Counted from the stretch's first letter, positions 6,955 to 16,212 are shown. The stretch is DNA of 64,000 bases from Piscinibacter gummiphilus (GCF_002116905.1 NZ_CP015118.1:992001-1056000); one strand, 5' to 3'. Program-made: numbers and translations. The notes: generated from the letters alone by a model not told the origin.

Positions 6955-9195
6955 ATGACCACCTTGCCGAAAAAACCGCCCAAAATGACGAAGAAGGCCG
7001 ACATCCAGCTGCAGCGCATCCGCTACCTGCGGGGTCCCAACATCTGGACGTACCGCCCGGTGCTCGAGGTCTGGCTCGACCTCGGCGAGCTGGAAGACCA
7101 TCCCTCCAACGTGCTCCCCGGCTTCAACGAGCGGCTGCTGAAGATGCTGCCCGCCCTGATGGAGCACCACTGCGGCGTCGGTGAACGCGGCGGCTTCATC
7201 CAGCGCCTCGAAGGCGGCACCTGGGCCGGCCACATCCTCGAGCACGTGGTCATCGAGCTGCTCAACCTCGCCCGCATGCCCACCGGCTTCGGCCAGACCC
7301 GCAGCACCTCGCAGCGCGGCGTCTACCGCATGGTGTTCCGGGCCCGCGACGAAAGCGTCGCCCGCTCGGCCCTGGCCGAAGGCCACCGCCTGCTGATGGC
7401 GGCCATCAACAACGAACCGTTCGACGTCGACGCGGCCGTCGCCCGCCTGTGCGAGAAGGTCGACGACTGCTACCTCGGCCCGAGCACCGCGCACATCGTC
7501 GGCGCCGCCACCGACCGCGCCATCCCGCACATCCGCCTGAACGCCGGCAACCTCGTGCAGCTCGGCTACGGCGCCAGCCAGCGCCGCATCTGGACGGCCG
7601 AGACCGAGATGACCAGCGCGATCGCCGAAGGCATCGCCGGCGACAAGGACCTCACGAAGAAGCTGCTGGCCGCCGTCGGCGTGCCGGTGCCCGAAGGCCA
7701 GGTGGTGTCGTCCGCCTCGGAAGCCTGGGACGCGGCCGAGGACATCGGCCTGCCCGTCGTGGTCAAGCCCACCGACGGCAACCACGGCTGCGGCGTCACG
7801 ATGGACCTGACCGAGCGCCGCGACATCGAGGCCGCCTACGACGTGGCCCTGAAGCAGGGCAGCGAAGTCATCGTCGAGCGATTCATCCGCGGCCATGAGC
7901 ACCGCCTGCTCGTGGTGGGGGGCCGCGTGGTCGCCGCCGCCCGCGGCGAACTCGCCACGGTCACCGGCGACGGCACCTCCACCGTCCGCCAGCTGGTCGA
8001 CAGCCAGCTCAACACCGACCCGCGCCGCGGCGAGAACGAGGACTTCCCGCTCAACCGCCTCGACTACGCCGAAGACGAAACCCTCGGCATCGAGCTGCAG
8101 CGCCAGAACCTCACCCCCGATGCCGTGCCGGCCGCCGGCCGCGTCGTGCTGATCCAGCGCAACGGCAACCTGTCGTTCGACTGCACCGACCAGGTGCACG
8201 CCGACGTCGAACATGCCGTGGTGCTCGCCGCCCGCGTGGTGGGCCTCGACATCGCCGGGGTCGACCTGGTCTGCGAGGACATCTCCAAGCCGCTGCACGT
8301 GCAGGGCGGTGCCGTCGTCGAAGTCAACGCGGGCCCGGGGCTGCTGATGCACCTGAAGCCGGCCGTGGGCGCGCCCCGCCCGGTGGGCCGTGCCATCGTC
8401 GACCACCTGTTCCCCGAAACCGAAGCCGGCGCCGGCCGCATCCCCATCATCGGCGTGGCCGGTTCGCAGGACACCCACACCATCTCGCGCCTCGTCGCGT
8501 GGCTGGTGCACCTGAGCGGCCGCCGCGTGGGCCTGGCCTGCCGCGACGGCATGTTCCTCGACCGCCGCCGTGTCGAGCAGGCCGACTCGGCCCGTTTCGA
8601 TCCGGCCCACCGCCTGCTGATCAACCGCGCCGTGCAGGCCGCGGTGATCGAGAACGGCGCCGAATCCATCCTGCGCGACGGCCTCGCGTACGACCGCTGC
8701 CAGATCGGCGTCGTGACCGACTTCGAGGGCTGGAAGTCGCTCGCGAACTACGACGTGCAGGAAGCCGACCAGATGACCAAGGTGCTGCGCACCCAGGTCG
8801 ACGTGGTGCTGCCCGACGGCGTGGCCGTGCTGCATGCCGCCGACGACCGCGTGGCCGACCTGAAGTCGCTGTGCGACGGCAGCGTCATCCTGTACGCCCT
8901 CGACGGCAAGAACGAGAAGCTCGCCGCCCACCGTGCCGAAGGCGGCCGCGTGGCGTTCATGCGCGACGACCACGTCGTGCTGGCCACGGGCCACAGCGAA
9001 ACCACGCTGAACAGCCTGCGCCGCGGCCGCGTGCGCAACGACGAACAGGGCCTCGCCCGCCAGCGCGTGCAGCTGGCCGCCGTGGCCACGGCCTGGGCCA
9101 TGGGCATCTCGCTCGACCTGGTGGCCGCCGGCATCGAAACCTTCGACTGGGACCTGCGCCAGGCGCGCCCGGTGGTGGCCAAGTCGGCCCGCTGA
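6955..9195 (+). CDS. cphA': Cyanophycin synthetase-like protein CphA' with degenerate Mur-ligase domain
   Basis: A 746-residue homologue of cyanophycin synthetase. The N-terminal domain (RIRYLRGPNIWTYRPVLEVW) and the ATP-grasp domain look intact, with VVKPTDGNHGCGVTMD and VEVNAGPGLLMHL. The Mur-ligase-like half is damaged: the nucleotide loop reads GVAGSQDTHT at 500-509, where the neighbouring CphA has TGTNGKTT. The C-terminal lobe with HNPD is missing, so the protein is about 115 residues shorter. It may add only one amino acid, use beta-Asp-Arg dipeptides as CphA2 does, or help CphA (inference). Starts at 6955 and 6985 are both possible. cphA follows after 31 nt. Confidence 0.87.
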   Translation: MTTLPKKPPKMTKKADIQLQRIRYLRGPNIWTYRPVLEVWLDLGELEDHPSNVLPGFNERLLKMLPALMEHHCGVGERGGFIQRLEGGTWAGHILEHVVIELLNLARMPTGFGQTRSTSQRGVYRMVFRARDESVARSALAEGHRLLMAAINNEPFDVDAAVARLCEKVDDCYLGPSTAHIVGAATDRAIPHIRLNAGNLVQLGYGASQRRIWTAETEMTSAIAEGIAGDKDLTKKLLAAVGVPVPEGQVVSSASEAWDAAEDIGLPVVVKPTDGNHGCGVTMDLTERRDIEAAYDVALKQGSEVIVERFIRGHEHRLLVVGGRVVAAARGELATVTGDGTSTVRQLVDSQLNTDPRRGENEDFPLNRLDYAEDETLGIELQRQNLTPDAVPAAGRVVLIQRNGNLSFDCTDQVHADVEHAVVLAARVVGLDIAGVDLVCEDISKPLHVQGGAVVEVNAGPGLLMHLKPAVGAPRPVGRAIVDHLFPETEAGAGRIPIIGVAGSQDTHTISRLVAWLVHLSGRRVGLACRDGMFLDRRRVEQADSARFDPAHRLLINRAVQAAVIENGAESILRDGLAYDRCQIGVVTDFEGWKSLANYDVQEADQMTKVLRTQVDVVLPDGVAVLHAADDRVADLKSLCDGSVILYALDGKNEKLAAHRAEGGRVAFMRDDHVVLATGHSETTLNSLRRGRVRNDEQGLARQRVQLAAVATAWAMGISLDLVAAGIETFDWDLRQARPVVAKSAR

Positions 9196-9226
9196 TCGAC
9201 CGATCTCTCTGCGAAAGCACACGCCA

Positions 9227-11809
9227 ATGGAAGTCTCCCGCATCCGGGCCCTGCGCGGCCCGAACCTCTGGAGCCGTCACACCGCCATCGAGGCGATCGT
9301 GACCTGCGCCGTCGACGAACGCGCCAAGGCCGAGATCCCCGGGTTCGAACCGCGCCTGCGCGCGCTGTTCCCCGCCGTCGGCGAGCTGCGTCCGCGCGGC
9401 TACGTCGGCAACATCTCGCTCGCCCACGTGCTCGAGCGCGTGGCGCTCGCCCTGCAGGCCCAGGCCGGCTGCCCCGTCACCTTCAGCCGCACGTCGTCCA
9501 CGCTGGAGCCGGGGGTGTTCCAGGTGGTCGTCGAATACAGCGAGGAGCCCGTGGGCCGCAAGGCCTTCGAACTCGCGCTGGCGTTGATCGATGCCGCGCG
9601 CCATGACACCGCCTTCGACGTGGCCGCGGCCATCGCCGAACTGCGCGACACCGACGAAGACGTGCGCCTCGGCCCCAGCACCGGCGCCATCGTCGACGCC
9701 GCCGTCGCGCGGGGCATCCCGTACCGCCGCCTCACCGAAGGCAGCCTCGTGCAGTTCGGCTGGGGCTCGCGCCAGCGCCGCATCCAGGCCGCCGAGGTCG
9801 ATTCCACCAGCGCCGTGGCCGAGTCCATCGCGCAGGACAAGGACCTGACCAAGCTGCTGCTGCGTTCCGCCGGCGTGCCGGTGCCGCTGGGCCGCCCCGT
9901 CTCCGACCCGGACGACGCGTGGGAAGCCGCCATCGAGATCGGCCTGCCCGTCGTGCTCAAGCCGCAGGACGGCAACCAGGGCAAGGGCGTCACGGTCAAC
10001 ATCGTCACCCGCGACCACCTGAACATCGCGTACAAGGCCGCGGCCGAGTACGGCGAGGTGATGGTCGAGAAGTTCCTGCCCGGCAACGACTTCCGCCTGC
10101 TGGTGGTGGGCGACAAGCTCGTCGCCGCCGCACGCCGCGATCCGCCGCAGGTGATCGGCGACGGCGAACACTCGGTGCGCCAGCTGGTCGACATCGTCAA
10201 CCAGGACCCGCGCCGCGGCGAGGGCCACGCCACGTCGCTCACGAAGATCCGCTTCGACGACATCGCGGTCGCGCGCCTGAAGGTCCAGGACCTCGAACCC
10301 GACTCGGTGCCCGTGAAGGGCCAGCGCGTGATCCTGCGCAACAACGCGAACCTCAGCACCGGCGGCACCGCCACCGACGTGACCGACGACGTGCACCCCG
10401 ACGTGGCCGCCCGCGCCATCGAGGCCGCCCAGATGGTGGGCCTGCACATCTGCGGCGTCGACGTGGTGTGCGAGAGCGTGCTCAAGCCCCTCGAGGAACA
10501 GAGCGGCGGCATCGTCGAGGTGAACGCGGCCCCGGGCCTGCGCATGCACCTGTCGCCCAGCTACGGCAAGGGCCGCAACGTCGGCGAAGCCATGGTCGCG
10601 AACCTGTTCGGCCCCGGCGACGACGGCCGCATCCCGGTCGTGGCCGTCACCGGCACGAACGGCAAGACCACCACGGCCCGCCTGATCGCCCACATCATCG
10701 CGGGCAGCGGCATGCGCATCGGCATGACCAACACCGACGGCGTCTACGTGAACGGCCGCCAGATCGACAGCGGCGACTGCAGCGGCCCGCGCAGCGCGCG
10801 CAACGTGCTGATGCACCCCGATGTCGACGCGGCGGTGTTCGAGACCGCCCGCGGCGGCGTGCTGCGCGAAGGCCTCGGTTTCGACCGCTGCGACGTGGCC
10901 GTGGTCACCAACATCGGCGCGGGCGACCACCTGGGCCTGAACTACATCACCACCGTCGAGGACCTCGGCGTGCTCAAGCGCGTCATCGTCCAGAACGTCT
11001 CCACCACCGGCTACGCGGTGCTCAACGCCGCCGACCCGATCGTGGCCGGCATGGCCGCCAGCTGCCCGGGCAAGGTCATCTTCTTCGCGGCCGACCGTCA
11101 GCAGCCCGTGATGGCCACGCACCGGGCACAGGGCAACCGCTGCGTGTACGTCGACGGCGACGCCATCGTCGCGGCCGAGGGCCCGTGGCGCGAGAAGGTG
11201 TTCCTGCGCGACATCCCCATCACCCGCAACGGCACCATCGGCTTCCAGGTCGAGAACGCGATGGCGGCCGTGGCCGCCGCATGGGGCCTGGGCCTGCATC
11301 CGGACACCATCCGCCGCGGCCTCGCCAGCTTCTCGAACGACGCGGACAATGCGCCGGGCCGCTTCAACGTGCTGTCGTACCGCGGCGCCACGGTGATCGC
11401 CGACTATGGCCACAACCCGGACGCGATGCGTGCCCTGGTGTCGGCGGTGGACGCGCTGCCGGCGAAGCGCCGCTCGGTGGTCATCAGCGGGGCGGGCGAC
11501 CGCCGCGACGAGGACATCCGCGAGCAGACCATGATCCTGGGCGACGCCTTCGACGAGGTCGTGCTGTTCCAGGACGCCTGCCAGCGCGGCCGTGCCGACG
11601 GCGAGGTGCTGGCGCTGCTGCGCGACGGCCTGGCCGGCGCGAAGCGCACGAAGGACGTGCACGAGGTGCGCGGCGAGTTCGTCGCCATCGACCTCGCGCT
11701 CGAGCGCCTGCAGCCGGGCGACCTGTGCCTCGTGCTGGTCGACCAGGTCGAGGAGGCGCTGGCCCACCTGGCCGCGAAGGTGGCCGAGGCCGTCGCCGAA
11801 ACCGCCTGA
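9227..11809 (+). CDS. cphA: Cyanophycin synthetase (L-aspartate/L-arginine adding)
   Basis: Makes multi-L-arginyl-poly-L-aspartate (cyanophycin), a nitrogen reserve, without ribosomes and using ATP. The 860 residues match the usual length. The N-terminal domain begins MEVSRIRALRGPNLWSRHTA, as is typical. The ATP-grasp domain has KPQDGNQGKGVTVN (near 245) and EVNAAPGLRMHL. The Mur-ligase domain has an intact TGTNGKTTTARL loop (475-486, Lys480), FETARGGVLREG, and a C-terminal lobe with APGRFNV, DYGHNPDAM and SGAGDRRDEDI. It lies 31 nt after cphA' and a strong hairpin follows, so the two genes form one operon. No cyanophycinase is visible in the window. Confidence 0.96.
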   Translation: MEVSRIRALRGPNLWSRHTAIEAIVTCAVDERAKAEIPGFEPRLRALFPAVGELRPRGYVGNISLAHVLERVALALQAQAGCPVTFSRTSSTLEPGVFQVVVEYSEEPVGRKAFELALALIDAARHDTAFDVAAAIAELRDTDEDVRLGPSTGAIVDAAVARGIPYRRLTEGSLVQFGWGSRQRRIQAAEVDSTSAVAESIAQDKDLTKLLLRSAGVPVPLGRPVSDPDDAWEAAIEIGLPVVLKPQDGNQGKGVTVNIVTRDHLNIAYKAAAEYGEVMVEKFLPGNDFRLLVVGDKLVAAARRDPPQVIGDGEHSVRQLVDIVNQDPRRGEGHATSLTKIRFDDIAVARLKVQDLEPDSVPVKGQRVILRNNANLSTGGTATDVTDDVHPDVAARAIEAAQMVGLHICGVDVVCESVLKPLEEQSGGIVEVNAAPGLRMHLSPSYGKGRNVGEAMVANLFGPGDDGRIPVVAVTGTNGKTTTARLIAHIIAGSGMRIGMTNTDGVYVNGRQIDSGDCSGPRSARNVLMHPDVDAAVFETARGGVLREGLGFDRCDVAVVTNIGAGDHLGLNYITTVEDLGVLKRVIVQNVSTTGYAVLNAADPIVAGMAASCPGKVIFFAADRQQPVMATHRAQGNRCVYVDGDAIVAAEGPWREKVFLRDIPITRNGTIGFQVENAMAAVAAAWGLGLHPDTIRRGLASFSNDADNAPGRFNVLSYRGATVIADYGHNPDAMRALVSAVDALPAKRRSVVISGAGDRRDEDIREQTMILGDAFDEVVLFQDACQRGRADGEVLALLRDGLAGAKRTKDVHEVRGEFVAIDLALERLQPGDLCLVLVDQVEEALAHLAAKVAEAVAETA

Positions 11810-11827
11810 GGTTCCTCTCTCCCTCGC

Positions 11828-11852
11828 AACGGGCCGCTTCATGCGGCCCGTT
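11828..11852 (+). terminator. Terminator-like hairpin after cphA
   Basis: AACGGGCCGC (11828-11837) pairs perfectly with GCGGCCCGTT (11843-11852) around the loop TTCAT. It stands 18 nt after the cphA stop and is followed by CCCTTT rather than a long T run. It ends the cyanophycin operon. Confidence 0.7.
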
Positions 11853-12076
11853 CCCTTTGGCGCGCGCGAATGCCCGTTTTCGCGGGCACCGTGATGAAAA
11901 CCGATTGGTCCGCAGGGGCAACGCGCTGCCGCGGGTGGTTTCGCGTTTAATACATACTAACCCTTGTGGATCGATAAAGATTCTGTGAGACGGAAACCAA
12001 TTCCCGCATGAGAAAAGAATCTTTCGCAGGGGTGGAGGAGAGGTTTCAACCTCAACACACTCAGGGAGAGAGTTTC

Positions 12077-12856
12077 ATGAAAAACGCAATCTGGCACGCG
12101 GTGGGCCTTGGCCTCGCCGCGTGGTCGACCGTCGCCTCGGCCGCCGGGGAAATCAAGCTGCAGCAGGTCACGTCCATCGTGTCCAGCAAGTACGGCATCT
12201 CGCAGCAGAGCAGCACCTTCGAGGTGAACGTCGCCAACCTGGCCTACAACAAGCAAGTGTTCGCCCACTACAAGCAGGCGGACGGCAGCTGGGTGGACCT
12301 GCCGCTGACCTACAGCCGTGCCGTGGGTTCGGGCCGGGAAATCTGGACCACGTCGTACTCGCCGCCGCTCAATACCACGTTCGACCTGCAGTTCGCCCTG
12401 AAATACGTGGTCAACGGGCAAACCTACTGGGACAACAACAACGGCAACAACCACTTCGTGCCCAAGGATTCCGGCGCCCACCTCGGCGCGGGTATCAATG
12501 TCCACAACCTGTATTACCAGCCGACGGTGCGCCTCGGGGTTTCGGACGCGTATGTGTACGGTGCCGCGGCGCTGCGGAACCTCGCCGTGCTCAAGGACGT
12601 GACCATCGTCTATTCGACCGACAACTGGGCCACGACGAAGAGCACCACGGCGACGTACTCGCCGAACCACTGGGCCGGCGCGTACAGCTCGGCGGCGAAC
12701 CCCAACGCCGACGGCATCGAGGTGTGGCCGTTCTCGCTGAACGTGGGCGCGGGCGCCTCGCAGGTCGACTACGCGATCCGCTACACCGTCAACGGCGAGG
12801 TGCACTGGGACAACAACGGCGGCCAGAACTACCGTTCGGCCCTGGTGCGGCAGTAA
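12077..12856 (+). CDS. Secreted protein of two CBM21 (starch/glycogen-binding) modules
   Basis: A 259-residue exported protein. Residues 1-22 form a signal peptide ending in VASA. The mature part is two copies of a carbohydrate-binding module of family 21: copy one (about 26-140) ends in YWDNNNGNNHFV, copy two (about 141-257) ends in HWDNNGGQNYRS. Both carry the aromatic-W-D-N-N signature. No catalytic domain is attached. CBM21 is best known from fungal glucoamylase and from animal glycogen-targeting subunits. The ATG at 12077 is preferred over an upstream in-frame ATG at 12008 because AGGGAGAG precedes it by 6 nt and it gives a normal signal peptide. Likely role: binding alpha-glucan in the periplasm or outside the cell. 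Confidence 0.8.
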   Translation: MKNAIWHAVGLGLAAWSTVASAAGEIKLQQVTSIVSSKYGISQQSSTFEVNVANLAYNKQVFAHYKQADGSWVDLPLTYSRAVGSGREIWTTSYSPPLNTTFDLQFALKYVVNGQTYWDNNNGNNHFVPKDSGAHLGAGINVHNLYYQPTVRLGVSDAYVYGAAALRNLAVLKDVTIVYSTDNWATTKSTTATYSPNHWAGAYSSAANPNADGIEVWPFSLNVGAGASQVDYAIRYTVNGEVHWDNNGGQNYRSALVRQ

Positions 12857-12864
12857 GGCAGGGG

Positions 12865-12886
12865 GCGCGGGGCGTCAGCCCCGCGC
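12865..12886. terminator. Hairpin between convergent CBM21 and TetR genes
   Basis: GCGCGGGGC (12865-12873) pairs with GCCCCGCGC (12878-12886) around GTCA. It could end transcription from both sides. The stop codon of the TetR gene lies in its loop. There is no T run. Confidence 0.55.
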
Positions 12887-14119
12887 AGGTGGGCACAGCA
12901 GGCCGATGAACATCGGGCGCAGGTACAGCTCGGCCACGTTGTCCTCGGTGATCTCGCCCACCCAGTGTTTCAGGCCCGCGGCGCCGCTGATGAGGCCGGT
13001 GCCGATGTGGCCGGCGATGGCCTGGTCGATGGTGCGGATCGACCCGTCGATCATGCCGTCCACCACCACGCCGGTCTGGCGGGTGGTGAGCCGGTTCATC
13101 GTGCGGCTGACCTCCGCGCGGCGGGCCGGGTCCACCACCGCGCTGATGGCGCCCAGGCGCAGCAGCGGCCCCTCGGCCGACAGCTGGAACCGCGACAGCG
13201 CGCGGGTGCTGGCGCAGGCTCGCTCCCAGCCGTTGCCGAAGTTCCGGTCGCTGAAGGCGAGCGCGGCGCGGATGATCTCGAAGGTGCGCTCGAAGCACGA
13301 CCAGACGAGGTCTTCCTTGTTGTCGTTGTGGTGGTAGAACGAGCCCTTCGTGACGTTCAGCTGGGCCGAGATCTTGTCCACCGAGGCGCCCCGGTAGCCG
13401 TGTTCATTGACCATGTGCGAGGCCGCACGCAGGAAGGCCTCGGCCACCGGGTCGGCGTCGCGGCGGAACTGCCAGGCCAGCTCCTCGGGCGTGGGCGGGG
13501 TCCAGGAGGAGCCCCCGCCGGCGCTGCCGTTCACGAGGATGTCGCTCACGCGCGTGGCCACGTCCTCGTACTCGACGGCCTCGTGGCGCACGATCCACGC
13601 GCGCATCCAGTGGCCCATCGACACCACGCCGTAGGCGCGCGCGTTCAGGTCGGCGCGTGACAGCGCGGCCGTCTCGGGCCCGCGCAGCAGGTCGCGCACC
13701 TTGCGGAACAGGGTCGTGTAGGCGGCCGACACCTCTTCGAACTGCGGGCTGGGCAATGCACGCATGTCGTTGAACAGCACGAGCGGCGGGTGTTCGCCGA
13801 GGTCGACCGAGGCGAAGAGCAGGGCGAGTCCGCGGAAGTACGCAGCCACGCGCCCCGCCACGGTGCGTTCGGCACGGGCCGCGTCGGCGACCTTCGAGAA
13901 CGCCTCGATGGAACGCTGGAAACATGCGCTCGCGAGGTCTTCCTTCTTGCGGTAGTAGTACGTGACGCTGTTGGTCACGAGCCCCACGCTGGCGGCGATC
14001 TCGGACAGCGTCGCGCCCTTGACCCCGTGCTGGTTGAACTGCCGGGCGGCCGCCGAGAGGATGGCCTCCCGCTTCTCCTGGTAACGCTGGGTCTGAGGGG
14101 CAGACGTCGTCGACGGCAT
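12875..14119 (-). CDS. Tandem TetR/AcrR-type regulator (two TetR units in one chain)
   Basis: A 414-residue chain that is twice the length of a normal TetR regulator. The first DNA-binding unit (about 15-75) contains LSEIAASVGLVTNSVTYYYR, and the second (about 215-275) contains VDKISAQLNVTKGSFYHHND. Each is followed by a helical ligand-type region. A single chain would carry the two DNA-binding domains that normally come from a dimer. It lies 32 nt downstream of the peptide importer ATPase on the same strand, so it could be co-transcribed with that operon. The ligand is unknown; such proteins near acyl-CoA genes often respond to acyl-CoAs. Confidence 0.85.
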   Translation of the reverse strand: MPSTTSAPQTQRYQEKREAILSAAARQFNQHGVKGATLSEIAASVGLVTNSVTYYYRKKEDLASACFQRSIEAFSKVADAARAERTVAGRVAAYFRGLALLFASVDLGEHPPLVLFNDMRALPSPQFEEVSAAYTTLFRKVRDLLRGPETAALSRADLNARAYGVVSMGHWMRAWIVRHEAVEYEDVATRVSDILVNGSAGGGSSWTPPTPEELAWQFRRDADPVAEAFLRAASHMVNEHGYRGASVDKISAQLNVTKGSFYHHNDNKEDLVWSCFERTFEIIRAALAFSDRNFGNGWERACASTRALSRFQLSAEGPLLRLGAISAVVDPARRAEVSRTMNRLTTRQTGVVVDGMIDGSIRTIDQAIAGHIGTGLISGAAGLKHWVGEITEDNVAELYLRPMFIGLLCPPARG

Positions 14120-14151
14120 CGGGAACTCGGGGGTTGGGCGGTGGGCCCGGA

Positions 14152-15237
14152 TTATGCCGTCCGGACCACCCGGCTTTCGTTGCTGCTGTGTTGCATGGGT
14201 GGCGGGGCGACGGCCGAGGTGACCGGCGGGTGCACCAGGTGGCAGGCCACCGCGCGGCCGCCGCCTGTGGAGGTGAGCACGGGATCGACGGTCTTGCAGA
14301 CGTCCGTGGCCATCGGGCAGCGCGGGTGGAAGCGGCAGCCCGACGGCGGGCGCAGCGCACTCGGCACCTCGCCGCGCACCGGGATGCGCGGGCGCTGGCG
14401 CTCCACCTCCGGATCGGCCACCGGCACCGCCGACATCAGCGCCTGCGTGTACGGATGCAGCGGGCGCGCGTAGAGGTCGTCGCGGCTCGCGATCTCGACG
14501 ATGCGCCCGAGGTACATCACCGCGATGCGGTGACTGATGTGGCGCACCACCGCGAGGTCGTGCGCGATGAAGAGGTACGACAGGCCCAGGCGCTGCTGCA
14601 GGTCCACGAGCACGTTGACCACCTGCGCCTGGATCGACACGTCGAGCGCCGAGACGGGCTCGTCGCAGATGATCAGGCTGGGCTCGAGCGCGAGGGCCCG
14701 TGCGATGCCGATGCGCTGGCGCTGGCCGCCGGAGAACTCGTGCGGGTAGCGGTCGGCCATGTAGGGCAGCAGCCCCACGGTGGCCAGCAGCTGCGCCACC
14801 CGCTCGTCGTACTCGGCCTGGCTCGACACCAGCCTGTGTACGGCCAGCGGCTCGCCGATGAGGTCGCGCACCCGCATGCGCGGGTTCAGCGAGCCGTACG
14901 GGTCCTGGTAGACCATCTGCATGCCGCGGCGCAGCGGGCGCATCTTCGCCTTGTCGAAGCCGGTGATGTCCTGGCCCTCGAAGATGATGCGGCCGCCGGT
15001 CGGTTGCAGCATGCGAAGCGCGGCGAGGCCCGTGGTGGACTTGCCGCAGCCCGACTCACCGACAAGGCCCAGCGTCTCGCCGCGTTTCAGCGAAAACGAC
15101 ACGCCGTCGACGGCCTTCACGGTGGCGCGCGGCTTGCCGAAGGGCCACGAGGGGCCGACGGGGAAGTGCACGGACAGGTTCTCGACCCGCAGCACCTCGT
15201 CAGTGGCCGCGGGGAGGGGAGCGAGGTGGTCAGACAT
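14152..15237 (-). CDS. Peptide ABC importer ATPase (DppF/OppF-like)
   Basis: The second ATPase subunit of a dipeptide/oligopeptide importer, 361 residues. Walker A is GLVGESGCGKSTTG, the signature is FSGGQRQRIGIARALAL, and Walker B is LIICDEPVSALD. The C-terminal extension has the cysteine-rich element FHPRCPMATDVC typical of this subfamily. Its start overlaps the end of the DppD-like gene by 8 nt, showing translational coupling. The last 15-20 residues after PPVTSAV are unusual and low in complexity. Confidence 0.92.
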   Translation of the reverse strand: MSDHLAPLPAATDEVLRVENLSVHFPVGPSWPFGKPRATVKAVDGVSFSLKRGETLGLVGESGCGKSTTGLAALRMLQPTGGRIIFEGQDITGFDKAKMRPLRRGMQMVYQDPYGSLNPRMRVRDLIGEPLAVHRLVSSQAEYDERVAQLLATVGLLPYMADRYPHEFSGGQRQRIGIARALALEPSLIICDEPVSALDVSIQAQVVNVLVDLQQRLGLSYLFIAHDLAVVRHISHRIAVMYLGRIVEIASRDDLYARPLHPYTQALMSAVPVADPEVERQRPRIPVRGEVPSALRPPSGCRFHPRCPMATDVCKTVDPVLTSTGGGRAVACHLVHPPVTSAVAPPPMQHSSNESRVVRTA

Positions 15238-16210
15238 CGGCGAAACACGCTTTCTGGTGGCGGGGCTCGGGGCCCTGCACCACCGTGAGTTCCGGGCGCT
15301 CCGCGCGGCAGCGGTCGTGGGCGAGGCGGCAGCGCGGGGCGAACGCGCAGCCCGTGGGCAGCGCGGCGAGGTCGGGCGGCTGCCCGTCGATGGGGATCAG
15401 GCGCTGGGTGGTGTCGCTGTCGAGCCGCGGCACCGAGGCCATGAGGCCCTGGGTGTACGGGTGCTTCGGGTTCTTGTACAGCGCCATCGCGGGCGCGGTC
15501 TCGACCACGCGGCCGGCGTACATCACGACGACGCGGTCGGCGTAGCGCGCCACCACGCCGAGGTCGTGCGTGATCAGCACGAGCGCGGAGTTCGCCTTCG
15601 TGGCCAGTTCCTTGAGCAGGTCGAGGATCTGCGCCTGCACCGTGACGTCGAGCGCTGTCGTGGGCTCGTCGGCGATGATCAGCTGCGGCTCGCACGCCAT
15701 CGCCATCGCGATCATCGCGCGCTGGCGCATGCCGCCCGAGAACTGGTGCGGGTACGCGTCGCGGCGCGACAGCGCGTCGGGCATGCGAACCCGGCCGATC
15801 AGGTCCACGGCCCGCTCCAGCGCCTGCTTCCACGGCGTGCGGCGGTGCAGGTTCACCGGTTCGGCGATCTGGTAGCCCACGGTCAGCGCCGGATTCAGCG
15901 ACGACATGGGCTCCTGGAAGATCATCGCGATGCGGTTGCCGCGCACCGCGCGCATCTGCGCGTCGGTGAGCTTGAGCAGGTCCTGGCCGTCGAACAGGAT
16001 TTCTCCCTGTTCGATGCGGCCGGGTGGCGACGGGATCAGGCGCATGATCGACATCGCCGTCACGCTCTTGCCCGAGCCCGATTCGCCCACGATGGCGACG
16101 GTCTCTCCGGCGTCGACGTCGAACGACACCCCGTCCACCGCGGTGACGTGGCCGCGGTCGGTGCGGAAGCGGGTGGTGAGCCCGCGGATGCGCAGCAGCG
16201 GCTCGGTCAT
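15230..16210 (-). CDS. Peptide ABC importer ATPase (DppD/OppD-like)
   Basis: First ATPase subunit of the peptide importer, 326 residues. Walker A is AIVGESGSGKSVTA, the signature is FSGGMRQRAMIAMAMA, Walker B is LIIADEPTTALD, and the C-terminal oligopeptide/dipeptide element is CAFAPRCRLAHDRC. The ATG at 16210 begins MTEPLLRIRGL and lies 2 nt after the stop of the binding-protein gene. It pairs with the DppF-like ATPase to drive the two permeases. Confidence 0.93.
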   Translation of the reverse strand: MTEPLLRIRGLTTRFRTDRGHVTAVDGVSFDVDAGETVAIVGESGSGKSVTAMSIMRLIPSPPGRIEQGEILFDGQDLLKLTDAQMRAVRGNRIAMIFQEPMSSLNPALTVGYQIAEPVNLHRRTPWKQALERAVDLIGRVRMPDALSRRDAYPHQFSGGMRQRAMIAMAMACEPQLIIADEPTTALDVTVQAQILDLLKELATKANSALVLITHDLGVVARYADRVVVMYAGRVVETAPAMALYKNPKHPYTQGLMASVPRLDSDTTQRLIPIDGQPPDLAALPTGCAFAPRCRLAHDRCRAERPELTVVQGPEPRHQKACFADV

Positions 16211-16212
16211 CG

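Noticed and set aside
6801..7019. Upstream extension of the ABC exporter start into the cphA' coding region
   Set aside because: The extended N terminus does not look like coding sequence, and it would overlap the conserved start of cphA'. The ATG at 6800 is preferred.
12008..12076. Earlier ATG for the CBM21 protein
   Set aside because: It puts about 23 charged residues in front of a clear signal peptide and has no ribosome site. The ATG at 12077 has AGGGAGAG.
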